DNA of 64,000 nt, taken from Chryseobacterium carnipullorum (lineage in GTDB: Bacteria > Bacteroidota > Bacteroidia > Flavobacteriales > Weeksellaceae). The stretch covers positions 1-64,000 of the forward strand of contig NZ_FRCD01000019.1 in assembly GCF_900142785.1 (NCBI RefSeq). The letters run 5' to 3'. The notes below the pieces were generated by a model. It saw nothing but the letters and a program-made list of their open reading frames with translations. It did not search any database and was not told where the DNA came from. Shown in pieces: positions 25,030 to 34,347 of this stretch. The position numbers were made by a program, and so were the translations under genes. Each line of letters starts with the position of its first letter. The first letter of the stretch is position 1.

Positions 25030-28000
25030 ATGGAGCCGGAATTTCACAGCCTTTTAAAAAGACAGATCAACAAGTATCTTACGGAAGACTGCAAGTCTCA
25101 TCCGCAATTCAAAAATTTCATCCATGCTGTTAATCAGTCTTATCAATCTTTTGAAAGGGATAAAGAACTTATGGATCATGCTTTTAAACAAAGCGAGGAA
25201 GAATATCATGAAATCTACATCAGCCTTAAAAATGAGAACATTTTAAAGCAAAAGTTGATCTCTAACCTGTATGAATCCATCAAAATTCTTGATCCTACGA
25301 TTGAACATCAGGATTCGGAAGACCTGACTGAGTTGTCCTCCTATGTATCTGAACAGCTGAAAAAAAGAATCTTCCTGGAGAAACAGCTGAATCAGCAACT
25401 CCAATTTCAGAATCTGTTAGTGGACATCTCTTCTGAATATATTAATATTCCTTTTGAAAAGGTGTCGCAAAGTGTCCAGAAATCCCTTCAGGAAATGTCT
25501 GAATTTGTGAAGGCAGACAGAGCCTATATTTTCAGTTATGATTTTGCAAACAGCACCTGTTCAAATGTGTATGAGTATTGCAATGAAGGGATCAGTCCTC
25601 AAATAGACAATCTTCAGAACGTACCTCTTGGCATCATCAGTGAATGGGTGGAAGCCAATCAAAAAGGGGAAAGTGTTTATTATCCCGATATTCAGGAATT
25701 GCCGGAAAGTAATCTTAAAGACCTCTTACAGGAACAGGATATCAAAAGTCTGCTTGTAATTCCTGCCATGCTGCAAAATGAATGCCTTGGCTTTATCGGT
25801 TTTGATTTTGTCAGAAATTACCATACAGTCTCACCTACCGAGAAAAATCTCCTTACCATATTTACTCAGGTTCTTGTGAATGTAAGGGAACGCATCATTC
25901 TTGAAAGAAACCTTTCCAGAACAGTGGAAATTCTGAAAAAACTGTTGGCGAATCTCCAGTCCGGAATCTTAATGGAAGACGAAAAAAGAAAAATAATTTT
26001 TACCAATGATTTGTTTTGCAAAATGTTTAATATCCCTGTTCCCGCCGATGATATGGTCGGAATAGACTGTACAAATTCTGCGGAAGAATCTAAAGCTCTC
26101 TTTAAGGATGAAGAGCATTTTGTACGGAGAATTAGTGAAATACTTAAGGAAAAGAAAATCGTAACCAATGAACTCCTGGAAACCCGGAATGGGAAGTTTT
26201 TAGAGAGACATTATATTCCCATTTTCATTAAGGATCATTACAAAGGACATCTCTGGAAGTACAATGATGTAACGGAACGGGTTGTTACTCAAAACCTTCT
26301 CAGACAGAGTGAAGAACGCAACAGGATGATCATGGATTCTGCCATGAGCGCCATCATCATTACCAACCACAAAGGGCAAATCACTTTTTGGAATAAAAGC
26401 GCGGCTTCTACTTTCGGCTGGACAAAAGAAGAAGTAGAAGGTGAAAAAATTATTGAAAAAATCTTTCCGAAAGCAGATAAAATGCTCTACAAATCAATGC
26501 TGAATAAACAAGTTGAACGTAGCATTATCAAAAAAAACGGAGCAGAACTTACGGTAGAAATATCGGTAATTGCTATAGAACAGGATAATAACAAATATTA
26601 CTGCTACTTCATCAAAGATATTTCTGAAAGAAAAAGAGGGGAAGACCAACTTAGAAGGCAGGAAGAAAAATACCGGAACATCATTGCCAATATGAATTTG
26701 GGATTATTAGAAGTAGACAACAACGAAACCATCCGCTATGCCAATCAAAGTTTTTGTGATGTATCCGGCTATGATCCGGATGAGCTAATTGGCAAAAGTC
26801 CTTCACAACTATTTGTACACGGAGACAATAATCTTGAGTTTGTAAAAGAACAGATCCTTTTAAGAAAAAAAGGAGTTTCAAGCGTATATCAGCTTCCTGT
26901 AAAAAATAAGAGAGGAGAAATCAGATGGTGGGCAATAAGCGGCGCGCCCAATTATGATGATAATGGGAATCTACTCGGTTCGATAGGAATCCACCTTGAT
27001 GTGACAGACCAAAAAAAACTGGAAGAAGAACTAAAACAGGAAAAAGCTAAGGCATTGGAGGCATCCAAAGCCAAGGAAGTTTTTCTGGCCAATATGAGCC
27101 ATGAAATAAGAACACCTCTTAATGCTATTATAGGTTTTCTGAGAGAGTTGAAAAGAATAGGCATTAATCCCACCCAAAAACAGTTTGTAGAAAACAGCTA
27201 TAATGCTTCGCAACATTTGTTATCGATTATTAACAATATTCTTGACATTTCCAAAATAGAGTCCGGTGAAATGTCTCTGGAAAGCAAAAGTTTTTCATTG
27301 CAAGAAAGTATAGAAAATGTTATTACCATTCTACAACCTAAAGCAAAACAAAAAAAATTACAACTGTACGCTGTTTTTTCAAAGTCTCTCGCACCTGCTC
27401 AAAAAGGAGACTCCTTAAAAACAGAACAGATTCTGTATAATATTATTGGCAATTCATTAAAATTTACTGATAAAGGTGAAATAAAGGTGGATTGTACTGT
27501 TCTTAAAGACTTTTCCCGTTATCAGACAGTTTCTATCTGCATTACGGATACCGGAATCGGAATGAGTGAAGAGTATGTCAATAATATCTTTAAAAAATTC
27601 AATCAGGAAGACAGTTCTATTTCCAGGAAATATGGCGGTACTGGTCTTGGAATGACCATTACCAAAGAACTGGTCTCATTAATGAAAGGAAAGATAGAAG
27701 TGAATAGTGAGAAAAATAAAGGAACTGCTATCACCATCACGTTCAATGTTGACAAGGGAAATGAAGAATCACCTTCAAAATCTTCCCAAAAGAAACAGAA
27801 AATTTCTATTCAGGGAATTCATGTCTTGCTGGTTGAAGATAATGAACTGAATCAGCTGGTTGCTGAAAATTCTCTGAAACATTTCAAATGCAGCGTTACA
27901 AAAGCGGACAATGGCAGAATGGCAGTAGATCTCTTAAGGCAAGAACAGTTTGATATTATCCTGATGGATATCCAGATGCCTGAAATGGATGGTATAGAAG

Positions 28001-28551
28001 CCACCAAAGTATTACGGGAAGAACTTGGAATCGAAACACCCATTATCGCCCTTACAGCAAACGCTTTCAAAACCGAGATAGACAATTGTATCAGTGCAGG
28101 AATGGATGACTATATTACCAAACCGTTTATTGAAGAGAACCTGCTCAATATTATTCACAAATACACCAAAATTCAAAAAAGAACCAACACAAAGATATCC
28201 AATATGAGCGAAACACTTTATGATCTTAAAAATATACAGATCCTCAGCAGAGGAGATGAGGATTTTATTCAGAAAATGCTTTCGATATTCATTTCGCAGA
28301 CCCAGGAAACAATTCCTTTGGTAGAAAAAGCATTTGAAGAGAAAGACCATGCAGAAATAGCAAGGCTCATCCATAAGATCAAACCCAGTATAGAAGGCAT
28401 AGGTATCTATTCCATTAAAGAAGAAGTAAGGCAGCTGGAAGTATTAGCAAAAGAACAGCATACAGATCTTGCTGAACTGTATGCTCTATTTGAAAGTATA
28501 AAAAAGACGCTTATTACCGCAATAATCCAGCTGAAGGAGGAGATTAAATAA
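25030..28551 (+). CDS. multi-domain hybrid histidine kinase with Hpt domain
   Basis: 1173 aa, no transmembrane segment. Order: coiled-coil N-terminus (1-130), GAF-like domain (about 130-295), three PAS-type domains (about 295-420, 425-540, 545-665), HisKA with phospho-accepting His near residue 691 in MSHEIRTPLNAIIG, HATPase (N box, DTGIGMS, GGTGLGM), receiver domain with Asp near 978 in IILMDIQMPEMDG, and a C-terminal Hpt domain (ARLIHKIKPSIEG). It can thus run a full internal phosphorelay and pass phosphate to the partner response regulators at 22529 and 28676. It is a cytosolic sensor, consistent with FIST input. Confidence 0.9.
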   Translation: MEPEFHSLLKRQINKYLTEDCKSHPQFKNFIHAVNQSYQSFERDKELMDHAFKQSEEEYHEIYISLKNENILKQKLISNLYESIKILDPTIEHQDSEDLTELSSYVSEQLKKRIFLEKQLNQQLQFQNLLVDISSEYINIPFEKVSQSVQKSLQEMSEFVKADRAYIFSYDFANSTCSNVYEYCNEGISPQIDNLQNVPLGIISEWVEANQKGESVYYPDIQELPESNLKDLLQEQDIKSLLVIPAMLQNECLGFIGFDFVRNYHTVSPTEKNLLTIFTQVLVNVRERIILERNLSRTVEILKKLLANLQSGILMEDEKRKIIFTNDLFCKMFNIPVPADDMVGIDCTNSAEESKALFKDEEHFVRRISEILKEKKIVTNELLETRNGKFLERHYIPIFIKDHYKGHLWKYNDVTERVVTQNLLRQSEERNRMIMDSAMSAIIITNHKGQITFWNKSAASTFGWTKEEVEGEKIIEKIFPKADKMLYKSMLNKQVERSIIKKNGAELTVEISVIAIEQDNNKYYCYFIKDISERKRGEDQLRRQEEKYRNIIANMNLGLLEVDNNETIRYANQSFCDVSGYDPDELIGKSPSQLFVHGDNNLEFVKEQILLRKKGVSSVYQLPVKNKRGEIRWWAISGAPNYDDNGNLLGSIGIHLDVTDQKKLEEELKQEKAKALEASKAKEVFLANMSHEIRTPLNAIIGFLRELKRIGINPTQKQFVENSYNASQHLLSIINNILDISKIESGEMSLESKSFSLQESIENVITILQPKAKQKKLQLYAVFSKSLAPAQKGDSLKTEQILYNIIGNSLKFTDKGEIKVDCTVLKDFSRYQTVSICITDTGIGMSEEYVNNIFKKFNQEDSSISRKYGGTGLGMTITKELVSLMKGKIEVNSEKNKGTAITITFNVDKGNEESPSKSSQKKQKISIQGIHVLLVEDNELNQLVAENSLKHFKCSVTKADNGRMAVDLLRQEQFDIILMDIQMPEMDGIEATKVLREELGIETPIIALTANAFKTEIDNCISAGMDDYITKPFIEENLLNIIHKYTKIQKRTNTKISNMSETLYDLKNIQILSRGDEDFIQKMLSIFISQTQETIPLVEKAFEEKDHAEIARLIHKIKPSIEGIGIYSIKEEVRQLEVLAKEQHTDLAELYALFESIKKTLITAIIQLKEEIK

Positions 28552-28579
28552 AGAAAAACCATCCAAAATCAAGACTCAA

Positions 28580-28594
28580 TTCCATATTTTGGAA
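28580..28594. promoter_or_regulatory. inverted repeat TTCCA-N5-TGGAA (site 1)
   Basis: TTCCATATTTTGGAA, 29 bases after the kinase gene and about 80 bases before the small response regulator. The same dyad recurs at 35660 and 41067, both in gaps inside the exopolysaccharide locus. Nearby ACAATAA/TTATTGT (about 28640-28660) is another dyad at this promoter region. Confidence 0.5.
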
Positions 28595-28675
28595 AAAGTA
28601 AATATTTAAATATCTGATTTTCAAATAATTAAACACAGGCACAATAATAGACTTATTGTTTTCAAATTAAAAAAG

Positions 28676-29116
28676 ATGGAAACAAATAGTCAAAATTTAA
28701 AGTTCTTTATTGTAGATGATGACAGATTCTGTGCAAGTGTATATGAACAGTATTTGAAAAATCATAGCTATGAAGACATTATTTGCTTCAGCAGTGGAGA
28801 AGAATGCCTGGATGAGCTTCATCAGAAACCAGATGTTATTTTTCTGGATCACAACATGGAAGACCTGAACGGCTTTGAGGTTCTAAAGAAAATCAAACGT
28901 TTTGATCCCAACATTTATGTGATCATGGTCTCTGCACAGGAAAACATCGATACTGCTGTAAATGCGCTTAAATACGGAGCATTTGACTATCTGGTAAAAG
29001 ATGCGAATGTCTGCGAAAAAATGACAGAAACGATAGACAAAATCTTGAAAATAAGAGAAGAAATGTCTCAAAACAAATTAAAAGGTTTCCGCAAATTCTT
29101 TTCAATTTTATTTTAA
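28676..29116 (+). CDS. single-domain response regulator
   Basis: 146 aa with one receiver domain: acidic DDD at 14-16, phospho-acceptor Asp58 in VIFLDHNMEDLNG, and the conserved Ser and Lys (MVSAQEN, LVKDAN). There is no DNA-binding output domain, only a short basic tail. It is close in sequence style to the receiver of the NtrC-type regulator at 22529. It directly precedes the export genes (7-base gap to the next) and may act by protein contact, or as a phosphate shuttle or sink for the hybrid kinase. Confidence 0.85.
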   Translation: METNSQNLKFFIVDDDRFCASVYEQYLKNHSYEDIICFSSGEECLDELHQKPDVIFLDHNMEDLNGFEVLKKIKRFDPNIYVIMVSAQENIDTAVNALKYGAFDYLVKDANVCEKMTETIDKILKIREEMSQNKLKGFRKFFSILF

Positions 29117-29123
29117 AAAAACT

Positions 29124-29855
29124 ATGGCCAAAAAATTCATCATATCATCCATTTTCATGCTGTTGCTTTTTTCCTGTAAAACATATAATGTGCTGGAAGA
29201 AGAACAGCCATCCCGAGCTATGCAGGATTTCAGTTTCGACCCGAATTACGAATACAGAATCCGCAAAGATGACAAAATAACGCTTTCAGTTTGGGGACAG
29301 GATGACCTGAGTGTGGGATCCGTATATGGAATTTACAACTCTAACGAGGTCTATGGAAAATGGCTTTTGGTGGATATTAACGGAAATATTGAAATTCCAA
29401 AATTAGGAACAACTTCTGTGATTGGAAAATCTTTGCCTGAACTGAAGGAAGACATAAAAACCAAGCTTAAAAAATGGCTTGTGAACCCGATTGTGGATGT
29501 GAAAGTTCTTAACAAAGAAATTGCAGTGATGGGCGAAGTACGAAATCCTGCAGTGATTCAGGTCGATAAGGATCAGAATACATTACTTGAGCTTATCTCA
29601 AAAACAGGTGGTTTTGAAATGTACGCCAACTTAAAATCGGTGAAAGTTTTAAGACAGGAAGGCGAAAACGTAAGGGTTACCAACATAGACCTCACCAAAA
29701 TGAAAGATGTTCCCAATCAGAATATTATGCTCCATCCGGGAGATTACGTTATTGTACCGTCCAAGAAAAGCAAGGACTTTGATAAAAGAGTTTCCACCAT
29801 AATTCCTTTTACAACAGTGACATCTGCTGCTGCCATATTAATTAACCTGCTGTAA
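29124..29855 (+). CDS. polysaccharide export lipoprotein (Wza/BexD-like)
   Basis: 243 aa. Signal peptide with lipobox LLLFSC (Cys17 or so). The poly-export domain follows: YRIRKDDKITLSVWGQDDLS, then IPKLGTTSVIGKSLPELKEDI, an SLBB-type segment (IAVMGEVRNPAVIQV) and HPGDYVIVPSK. It ends with a short apolar stretch (TTVTSAAAILINLL), which suggests an outer-membrane helix as in Wza. It builds the outer-membrane exit pore for the exopolysaccharide, paired with the chain-length protein 8 bases downstream. Confidence 0.88.
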   Translation: MAKKFIISSIFMLLLFSCKTYNVLEEEQPSRAMQDFSFDPNYEYRIRKDDKITLSVWGQDDLSVGSVYGIYNSNEVYGKWLLVDINGNIEIPKLGTTSVIGKSLPELKEDIKTKLKKWLVNPIVDVKVLNKEIAVMGEVRNPAVIQVDKDQNTLLELISKTGGFEMYANLKSVKVLRQEGENVRVTNIDLTKMKDVPNQNIMLHPGDYVIVPSKKSKDFDKRVSTIIPFTTVTSAAAILINLL

Positions 29856-29863
29856 AGATTACC

Positions 29864-32008
29864 ATGATGAATAATGAAAATGTCCGGTTTCTCAAACCTT
29901 TGCTAAGAGGCTTACCCATTGTCATCCTGGCAATGGCAATTTCTGTATTGGCGGCAAAAAAGTACCTTAACTATGTAACACCCATGTACGAAAGTACAGC
30001 AAAACTAAAACTTGCCGATACCCAGCAAGGCGTTCCCAGTGCCAATCTTTTTAAAGATTTCGATGTGTTTGCCTCTGCCAACAAAATCAGTACAGAGATC
30101 GAGGTTTTGAAATCGACCTCGTTGATTGAAAAAACACTTTCGAAGCTCCCTTTGTCTACAGAAATTTACAGAAAGGGAAAGGTTCAGTCGGTTGAGCTTT
30201 TTAATGATTCACCTATTAAAGCAGCAGCAACCTTCAGTGATGATAAAAATAATGATAAAAAATTCCTGTTAAACGTCCTATCCAAACAAGCCTACTCTAT
30301 TACCGTTCCCGGTACTGCCACACCGAAAAAGGGGAATTTCGGAACTCCGGTTCATATAGCCAATGGACAAATACTCATCAGCCTTAATGAAAATTACATC
30401 CAGTCCAGACCAGATGTTAAAATCATCGATCAATATGAGATTGAATTTTTAAGCAGAGAAAAACTTCTGGATAACATCAATAAAAACCTGGATATCGTTT
30501 CTGTTGACAAAGACGTTCCGGTGATCAGAATCAATTATAAAAGCAATGTACCCGAAAAAGCGGCATTGATCGTGAATACCCTTGCCGAAACCTACATTCA
30601 GGATTATATCGAAAATAAATACCGTGCCGCCAATACTACTGTAGATTTCCTCAAAGGAGAAATTGGGCAGGCCAACCACAAACTTTCTGATGTAGAAAAT
30701 AAAATTGAAGACTACAAAAATAAGGAAAACATCATCAATATTCCACAGGAAACAGAGACCGATCTTAGGAAAATATCCCAGCTCAAAATCCAGAAAAGCA
30801 ATCTGAAAATGAATTTGGATGCGATAAAGGATCTTAACGGATATGTTGCGCAGGGTAAAGACAATTATCTGGATCTTGCCACCAATTTTGAAGCCTTTAA
30901 CGATCTTCTTTCTACGGAAATGATGAAAAATATAAAGCAATTACAGGCAGAAAAAAAAGACCTTCTTCTCACCTACACTCCCGAACACGAAAAGGTAAAA
31001 ATAATAGATACTAAAATCAAAGATCTTACAGACTACCAAACCGAAAGTATCAGGAATACACAAAAAAATCTACAGATCAAATACAATGATATCGATCAGG
31101 ATATCCGCGTCGCTGAACAGGCTTTTGTAGGCTTACCGGAAAAAGAAAAACTCCTCAACATCATGAACAGAGAGTTTAATCTCTATGAAAAAAATTATAA
31201 TTTTCTAAATGAAAAAAGAATAGACGCCGAAATTGCCAAAGCAGCGAAAATTTCATTTCACAAAATTATTACCAGAGGAGAGATTTCTACCCATCCTGTA
31301 TCTCCCATGCGTTCCATCATTATCATTGTGGCAGCTATTATGAGCATGATCGGATCTATTGCCCTTATCTATGCCATCCATTTTGCCAAAGCAAAAGTAA
31401 ATGATGTCTATACGATCGAGAAAAACAGTTCCATCCCCATCGCTTTCACAACACCATTTATTAAGAAAAGAGAAAGAATACCTTATTATTTTCTTGAGAA
31501 CATTCTTGAAATGGAACTCAAAGGCATCATCGCGGAAAAAAATATCATCTGTATCACTTCCTATGACAATCCCGAACATCATACCTTCCACGCCAAAAAT
31601 CTCATCAAAGCACTACAGATGCAATCTAAAAAAGTTTTGGTGGTGGATGTTTCCAATACCTTGAAAGATATTCAGGCAGAGCATTATATCAATTTTTCCG
31701 GGGATGAAAATCTTAAACTTACCTCAACGGATATTCAAAATATGATTCGTGAAAAAATAAAAGACACAGACCTTTGTATTATTAATAATCAGGCCATAAG
31801 ACAAGGGAAAATGCCGCTGCTTTTTCTGAAAATTGCCGATCAGAATCTTTTCCTTTTAGACAGCCGGAAAACAGCCACCAAGAGCATTATGAATGTAGAA
31901 CTGCTAAAAGATGAATATAAGCTTGATAATCTATGGTTCATCCTTAATAAAGAAGGCTACAATCCGAGCATTCTCACAACCTTAAAAAAATTAATCCAAA
32001 AAAAATAA
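29864..32008 (+). CDS. Wzz/GumC-type chain-length and export protein
   Basis: 714 aa inner-membrane protein. A Wzz domain lies at the N-terminus with one membrane helix (LLRGLPIVILAMAISVLAA), then long periplasmic coiled coils (about 240-440), a GNVR-type segment (LMNREFNLYEKNYNFLNEKR), the C-terminal helix (SIIIIVAAIMSMIGSIALIYAI) and a ~190-residue cytoplasmic part. This last part resembles a BY-kinase fold (VLVVDVSNTLKDI) but lacks a readable Walker A motif and Tyr-rich tail, so kinase activity is probably lost. It couples polymer length to export through the lipoprotein. Confidence 0.82.
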   Translation: MMNNENVRFLKPLLRGLPIVILAMAISVLAAKKYLNYVTPMYESTAKLKLADTQQGVPSANLFKDFDVFASANKISTEIEVLKSTSLIEKTLSKLPLSTEIYRKGKVQSVELFNDSPIKAAATFSDDKNNDKKFLLNVLSKQAYSITVPGTATPKKGNFGTPVHIANGQILISLNENYIQSRPDVKIIDQYEIEFLSREKLLDNINKNLDIVSVDKDVPVIRINYKSNVPEKAALIVNTLAETYIQDYIENKYRAANTTVDFLKGEIGQANHKLSDVENKIEDYKNKENIINIPQETETDLRKISQLKIQKSNLKMNLDAIKDLNGYVAQGKDNYLDLATNFEAFNDLLSTEMMKNIKQLQAEKKDLLLTYTPEHEKVKIIDTKIKDLTDYQTESIRNTQKNLQIKYNDIDQDIRVAEQAFVGLPEKEKLLNIMNREFNLYEKNYNFLNEKRIDAEIAKAAKISFHKIITRGEISTHPVSPMRSIIIIVAAIMSMIGSIALIYAIHFAKAKVNDVYTIEKNSSIPIAFTTPFIKKRERIPYYFLENILEMELKGIIAEKNIICITSYDNPEHHTFHAKNLIKALQMQSKKVLVVDVSNTLKDIQAEHYINFSGDENLKLTSTDIQNMIREKIKDTDLCIINNQAIRQGKMPLLFLKIADQNLFLLDSRKTATKSIMNVELLKDEYKLDNLWFILNKEGYNPSILTTLKKLIQKK

Positions 32009-32011
32009 ACG

Positions 32012-33238
32012 GTGAAAAAGCTGAAAGAAATAGCGTCCAAACAATCATCTCTGGTCTTCACAGATCAGCTGATATTCAGTGGATCCAACTTTCTGCTTAC
32101 TTTTTTACTGGCCAGGAAACTGAGTATTTCAGATTTTGGTTTGTTTTCTTCCGTTCTTTTGGTAACCTATCTTCTTGTGGGGATCTGCAATGCAGTTATT
32201 GTGCAGCCGTTTCAGATTTCAGCGGCAAAAGAATTCAGTAGAAAATCGCTGGGATTTGTTTTTCAGGCTGCTTTGCTATTGATTTTTATTTTTGCTTTGC
32301 TATTGTTTACAGCCAAGTTTTTACCTATTTCCGCCATAGAATTTTTTAAGAAAAACTTATCAGCGGTTATTCTTTTTACAACTGCCTATATTTTTCAGGA
32401 TTTTGTCAGAAAGATCTTATTGACGGTTGATCGCATTTACCTCGTACTTTTTATTGACAGCATTTTTCTGGCTGTTTTCCCTTTAATCTGGTTTGAACAG
32501 AGTCTTAATTTATTTAAAAGCCTGTATATCATAGGTATTATTAATTTTATAGCATCCATTCCGGGAGCCATCTACTGCATAAAAAATTCAGACTTTAGCT
32601 TCAAAAACAGTTCACTCTTCCGCTATCATTTTATGGAAGGAAAATGGCTCCTGAGCGCCTCTGTTGTACAATGGTTTTCAAATAACTTCTTTACTCTGGT
32701 CGCAGGTATTTATCTTGGTATTAATGCGTTGGGAGCATTGAGGCTTGTGCAGTCTTTTTTTGGAGTCATTAATATTGTTCTGCAGACTGTTGAAAACTAT
32801 TACCTCCCGAAAACGGCTCAGCTTCATTATCAGAATAAAGGACAGGAAAAAAAAGAACTTCTTAAAAATATGTCGAAAGGAATGACAGTACTGGGAATTC
32901 TTATTGCCGGCTTCTTTATCTTGTCAGAACCTCTTATTACTTTTCTCGGAGGGCAGAAATATCATCAGTATGGTTTTGTTATCCGGCTAATATCCGTTTT
33001 GTATATCGTTATCCTATACGGCTACCCTACCCGAATCGCCATCAGAATTTTGGAACAAAATAAAGCTTTCTTTATCGGTTATTGCATTTCTTTTGTTTTC
33101 TCGCTCCTGAGTTTTCATTTCCTTTTAAAATATTTTGAACTGTACGGAGCCGTTTCAGGCCTTGTGATCAACCAGATTCTGATGATTGTGTACTGGAAGG
33201 TTCTTCTTAACAAAAAAAATATTTCTGTATGGGCATAG
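32012..33238 (+). CDS. polysaccharide flippase (Wzx-like)
   Basis: 408 aa with about 12 hydrophobic segments and no large loop, of the MOP superfamily. The opening SGSNFLLTFLLARKLSISDFGLFS is typical of Wzx proteins. It moves lipid-linked repeat units across the inner membrane. The start is GTG at 32012, 3 bases after the upstream stop, and the end overlaps the next glycosyltransferase by 10 bases. Confidence 0.8.
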   Translation: MKKLKEIASKQSSLVFTDQLIFSGSNFLLTFLLARKLSISDFGLFSSVLLVTYLLVGICNAVIVQPFQISAAKEFSRKSLGFVFQAALLLIFIFALLLFTAKFLPISAIEFFKKNLSAVILFTTAYIFQDFVRKILLTVDRIYLVLFIDSIFLAVFPLIWFEQSLNLFKSLYIIGIINFIASIPGAIYCIKNSDFSFKNSSLFRYHFMEGKWLLSASVVQWFSNNFFTLVAGIYLGINALGALRLVQSFFGVINIVLQTVENYYLPKTAQLHYQNKGQEKKELLKNMSKGMTVLGILIAGFFILSEPLITFLGGQKYHQYGFVIRLISVLYIVILYGYPTRIAIRILEQNKAFFIGYCISFVFSLLSFHFLLKYFELYGAVSGLVINQILMIVYWKVLLNKKNISVWA

Positions 33239-34344
33239 TGCATATTATATTAGGTAAAGCCAATCCCGAAAAAATGAACGGGGTGAATAAAGTCGTGTAC
33301 AATCTGGCGACTCAGCAGGCAGAAAAATCCGGGAAGGTAGAAGTGTGGGGAATTGCTGAAAATACCGAGATCAACTATCCGGAAAGAAATTTTAAAACCA
33401 AAGTTTTTCAAAAAAGGAAGAACCCTTTTTCTATTCCTCAAAATCTTAAAAAAGAAATTCTGAATGCAGATCATAACACTATTTTTCACCTTCATGGAGG
33501 ATGGATTCCGGTATATTATTCTTTAAGTGAATTCCTGAAAAAACATCAGCGCAAATTTGTAATTACCCCTCACGGCGCTTACAATACGATTGCCATGAAC
33601 AAAAATAAATGGGTAAAAAAAATCTATTTCAGGTTTTGTGAAAAGAAAGTAATCGGAAATGCAACCAAAATACACTGCATCGGCGAAAGCGAAGTAGAAG
33701 GACTTCAATCTATATTTCCGACAGACAAAACTGTTCTTATCCCCTATGGATTTGACAAAATAGTAAACAGCTTTCCTGAAAAAGCACACGACAGCACGAT
33801 CCTGTTCGGCTTTATCGGAAGACTGGATATTTTCACCAAAGGACTGGATATTCTCATGGACAGCTTTTCAGATTTTATCAAAGAAATTCCTGATGCAAAG
33901 CTTTGGATCATTGGAGACAGCAATGAAAAGCATCAACTTCAGCAAAAAATAAAAGATCTTCAGCTTGAAAAAAAAGTGGAACTGTTGGGAAGTAAATTCG
34001 GAGATGAAAAGAATTCGCTGCTGAATCAGATGGATGTCTTTGTGCACCCCTCCAGAAATGAAGGTCTTCCTGTTTCGGTTATAGAAGCCGCCAATTTTGG
34101 AAAACCTTGTATCGTCACCAAAAATACCAATATTGGTTATTCAATTGAGGAATATGGTGCCGGTATTACCATTCCCTACCCTGACCGGAAATTATTACTC
34201 CAGGCTATGCGGGATATGTACGCAATATGGACAGACAAAAACCAATACAACACAACTTCTCAAAATGCCCTGAAAATGGTTGAAAAAGCATTCGATTGGG
34301 AACATATTATCACTGAAATGAATTCCAGACTTTATCATCTTTAA
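33229..34344 (+). CDS. GT4-type glycosyltransferase
   Basis: 371 aa, GT-B fold. N-terminal G-K-A-N-P-E-K-M-N-G-V-N-K-V-V; central FITPHGAYNTIAMNKNK-like acceptor region; C-terminal GFIGRLDIFTKGLDIL and the donor-binding segment H-P-S-R-N-E-G-L-P-V-S-V-I-E-A with E-x7-E. It transfers a nucleotide-activated sugar to the growing repeat unit. Overlap with the flippase gene shows translational coupling. Confidence 0.85.
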   Translation: MGIVHIILGKANPEKMNGVNKVVYNLATQQAEKSGKVEVWGIAENTEINYPERNFKTKVFQKRKNPFSIPQNLKKEILNADHNTIFHLHGGWIPVYYSLSEFLKKHQRKFVITPHGAYNTIAMNKNKWVKKIYFRFCEKKVIGNATKIHCIGESEVEGLQSIFPTDKTVLIPYGFDKIVNSFPEKAHDSTILFGFIGRLDIFTKGLDILMDSFSDFIKEIPDAKLWIIGDSNEKHQLQQKIKDLQLEKKVELLGSKFGDEKNSLLNQMDVFVHPSRNEGLPVSVIEAANFGKPCIVTKNTNIGYSIEEYGAGITIPYPDRKLLLQAMRDMYAIWTDKNQYNTTSQNALKMVEKAFDWEHIITEMNSRLYHL

Positions 34345-34347
34345 AAC

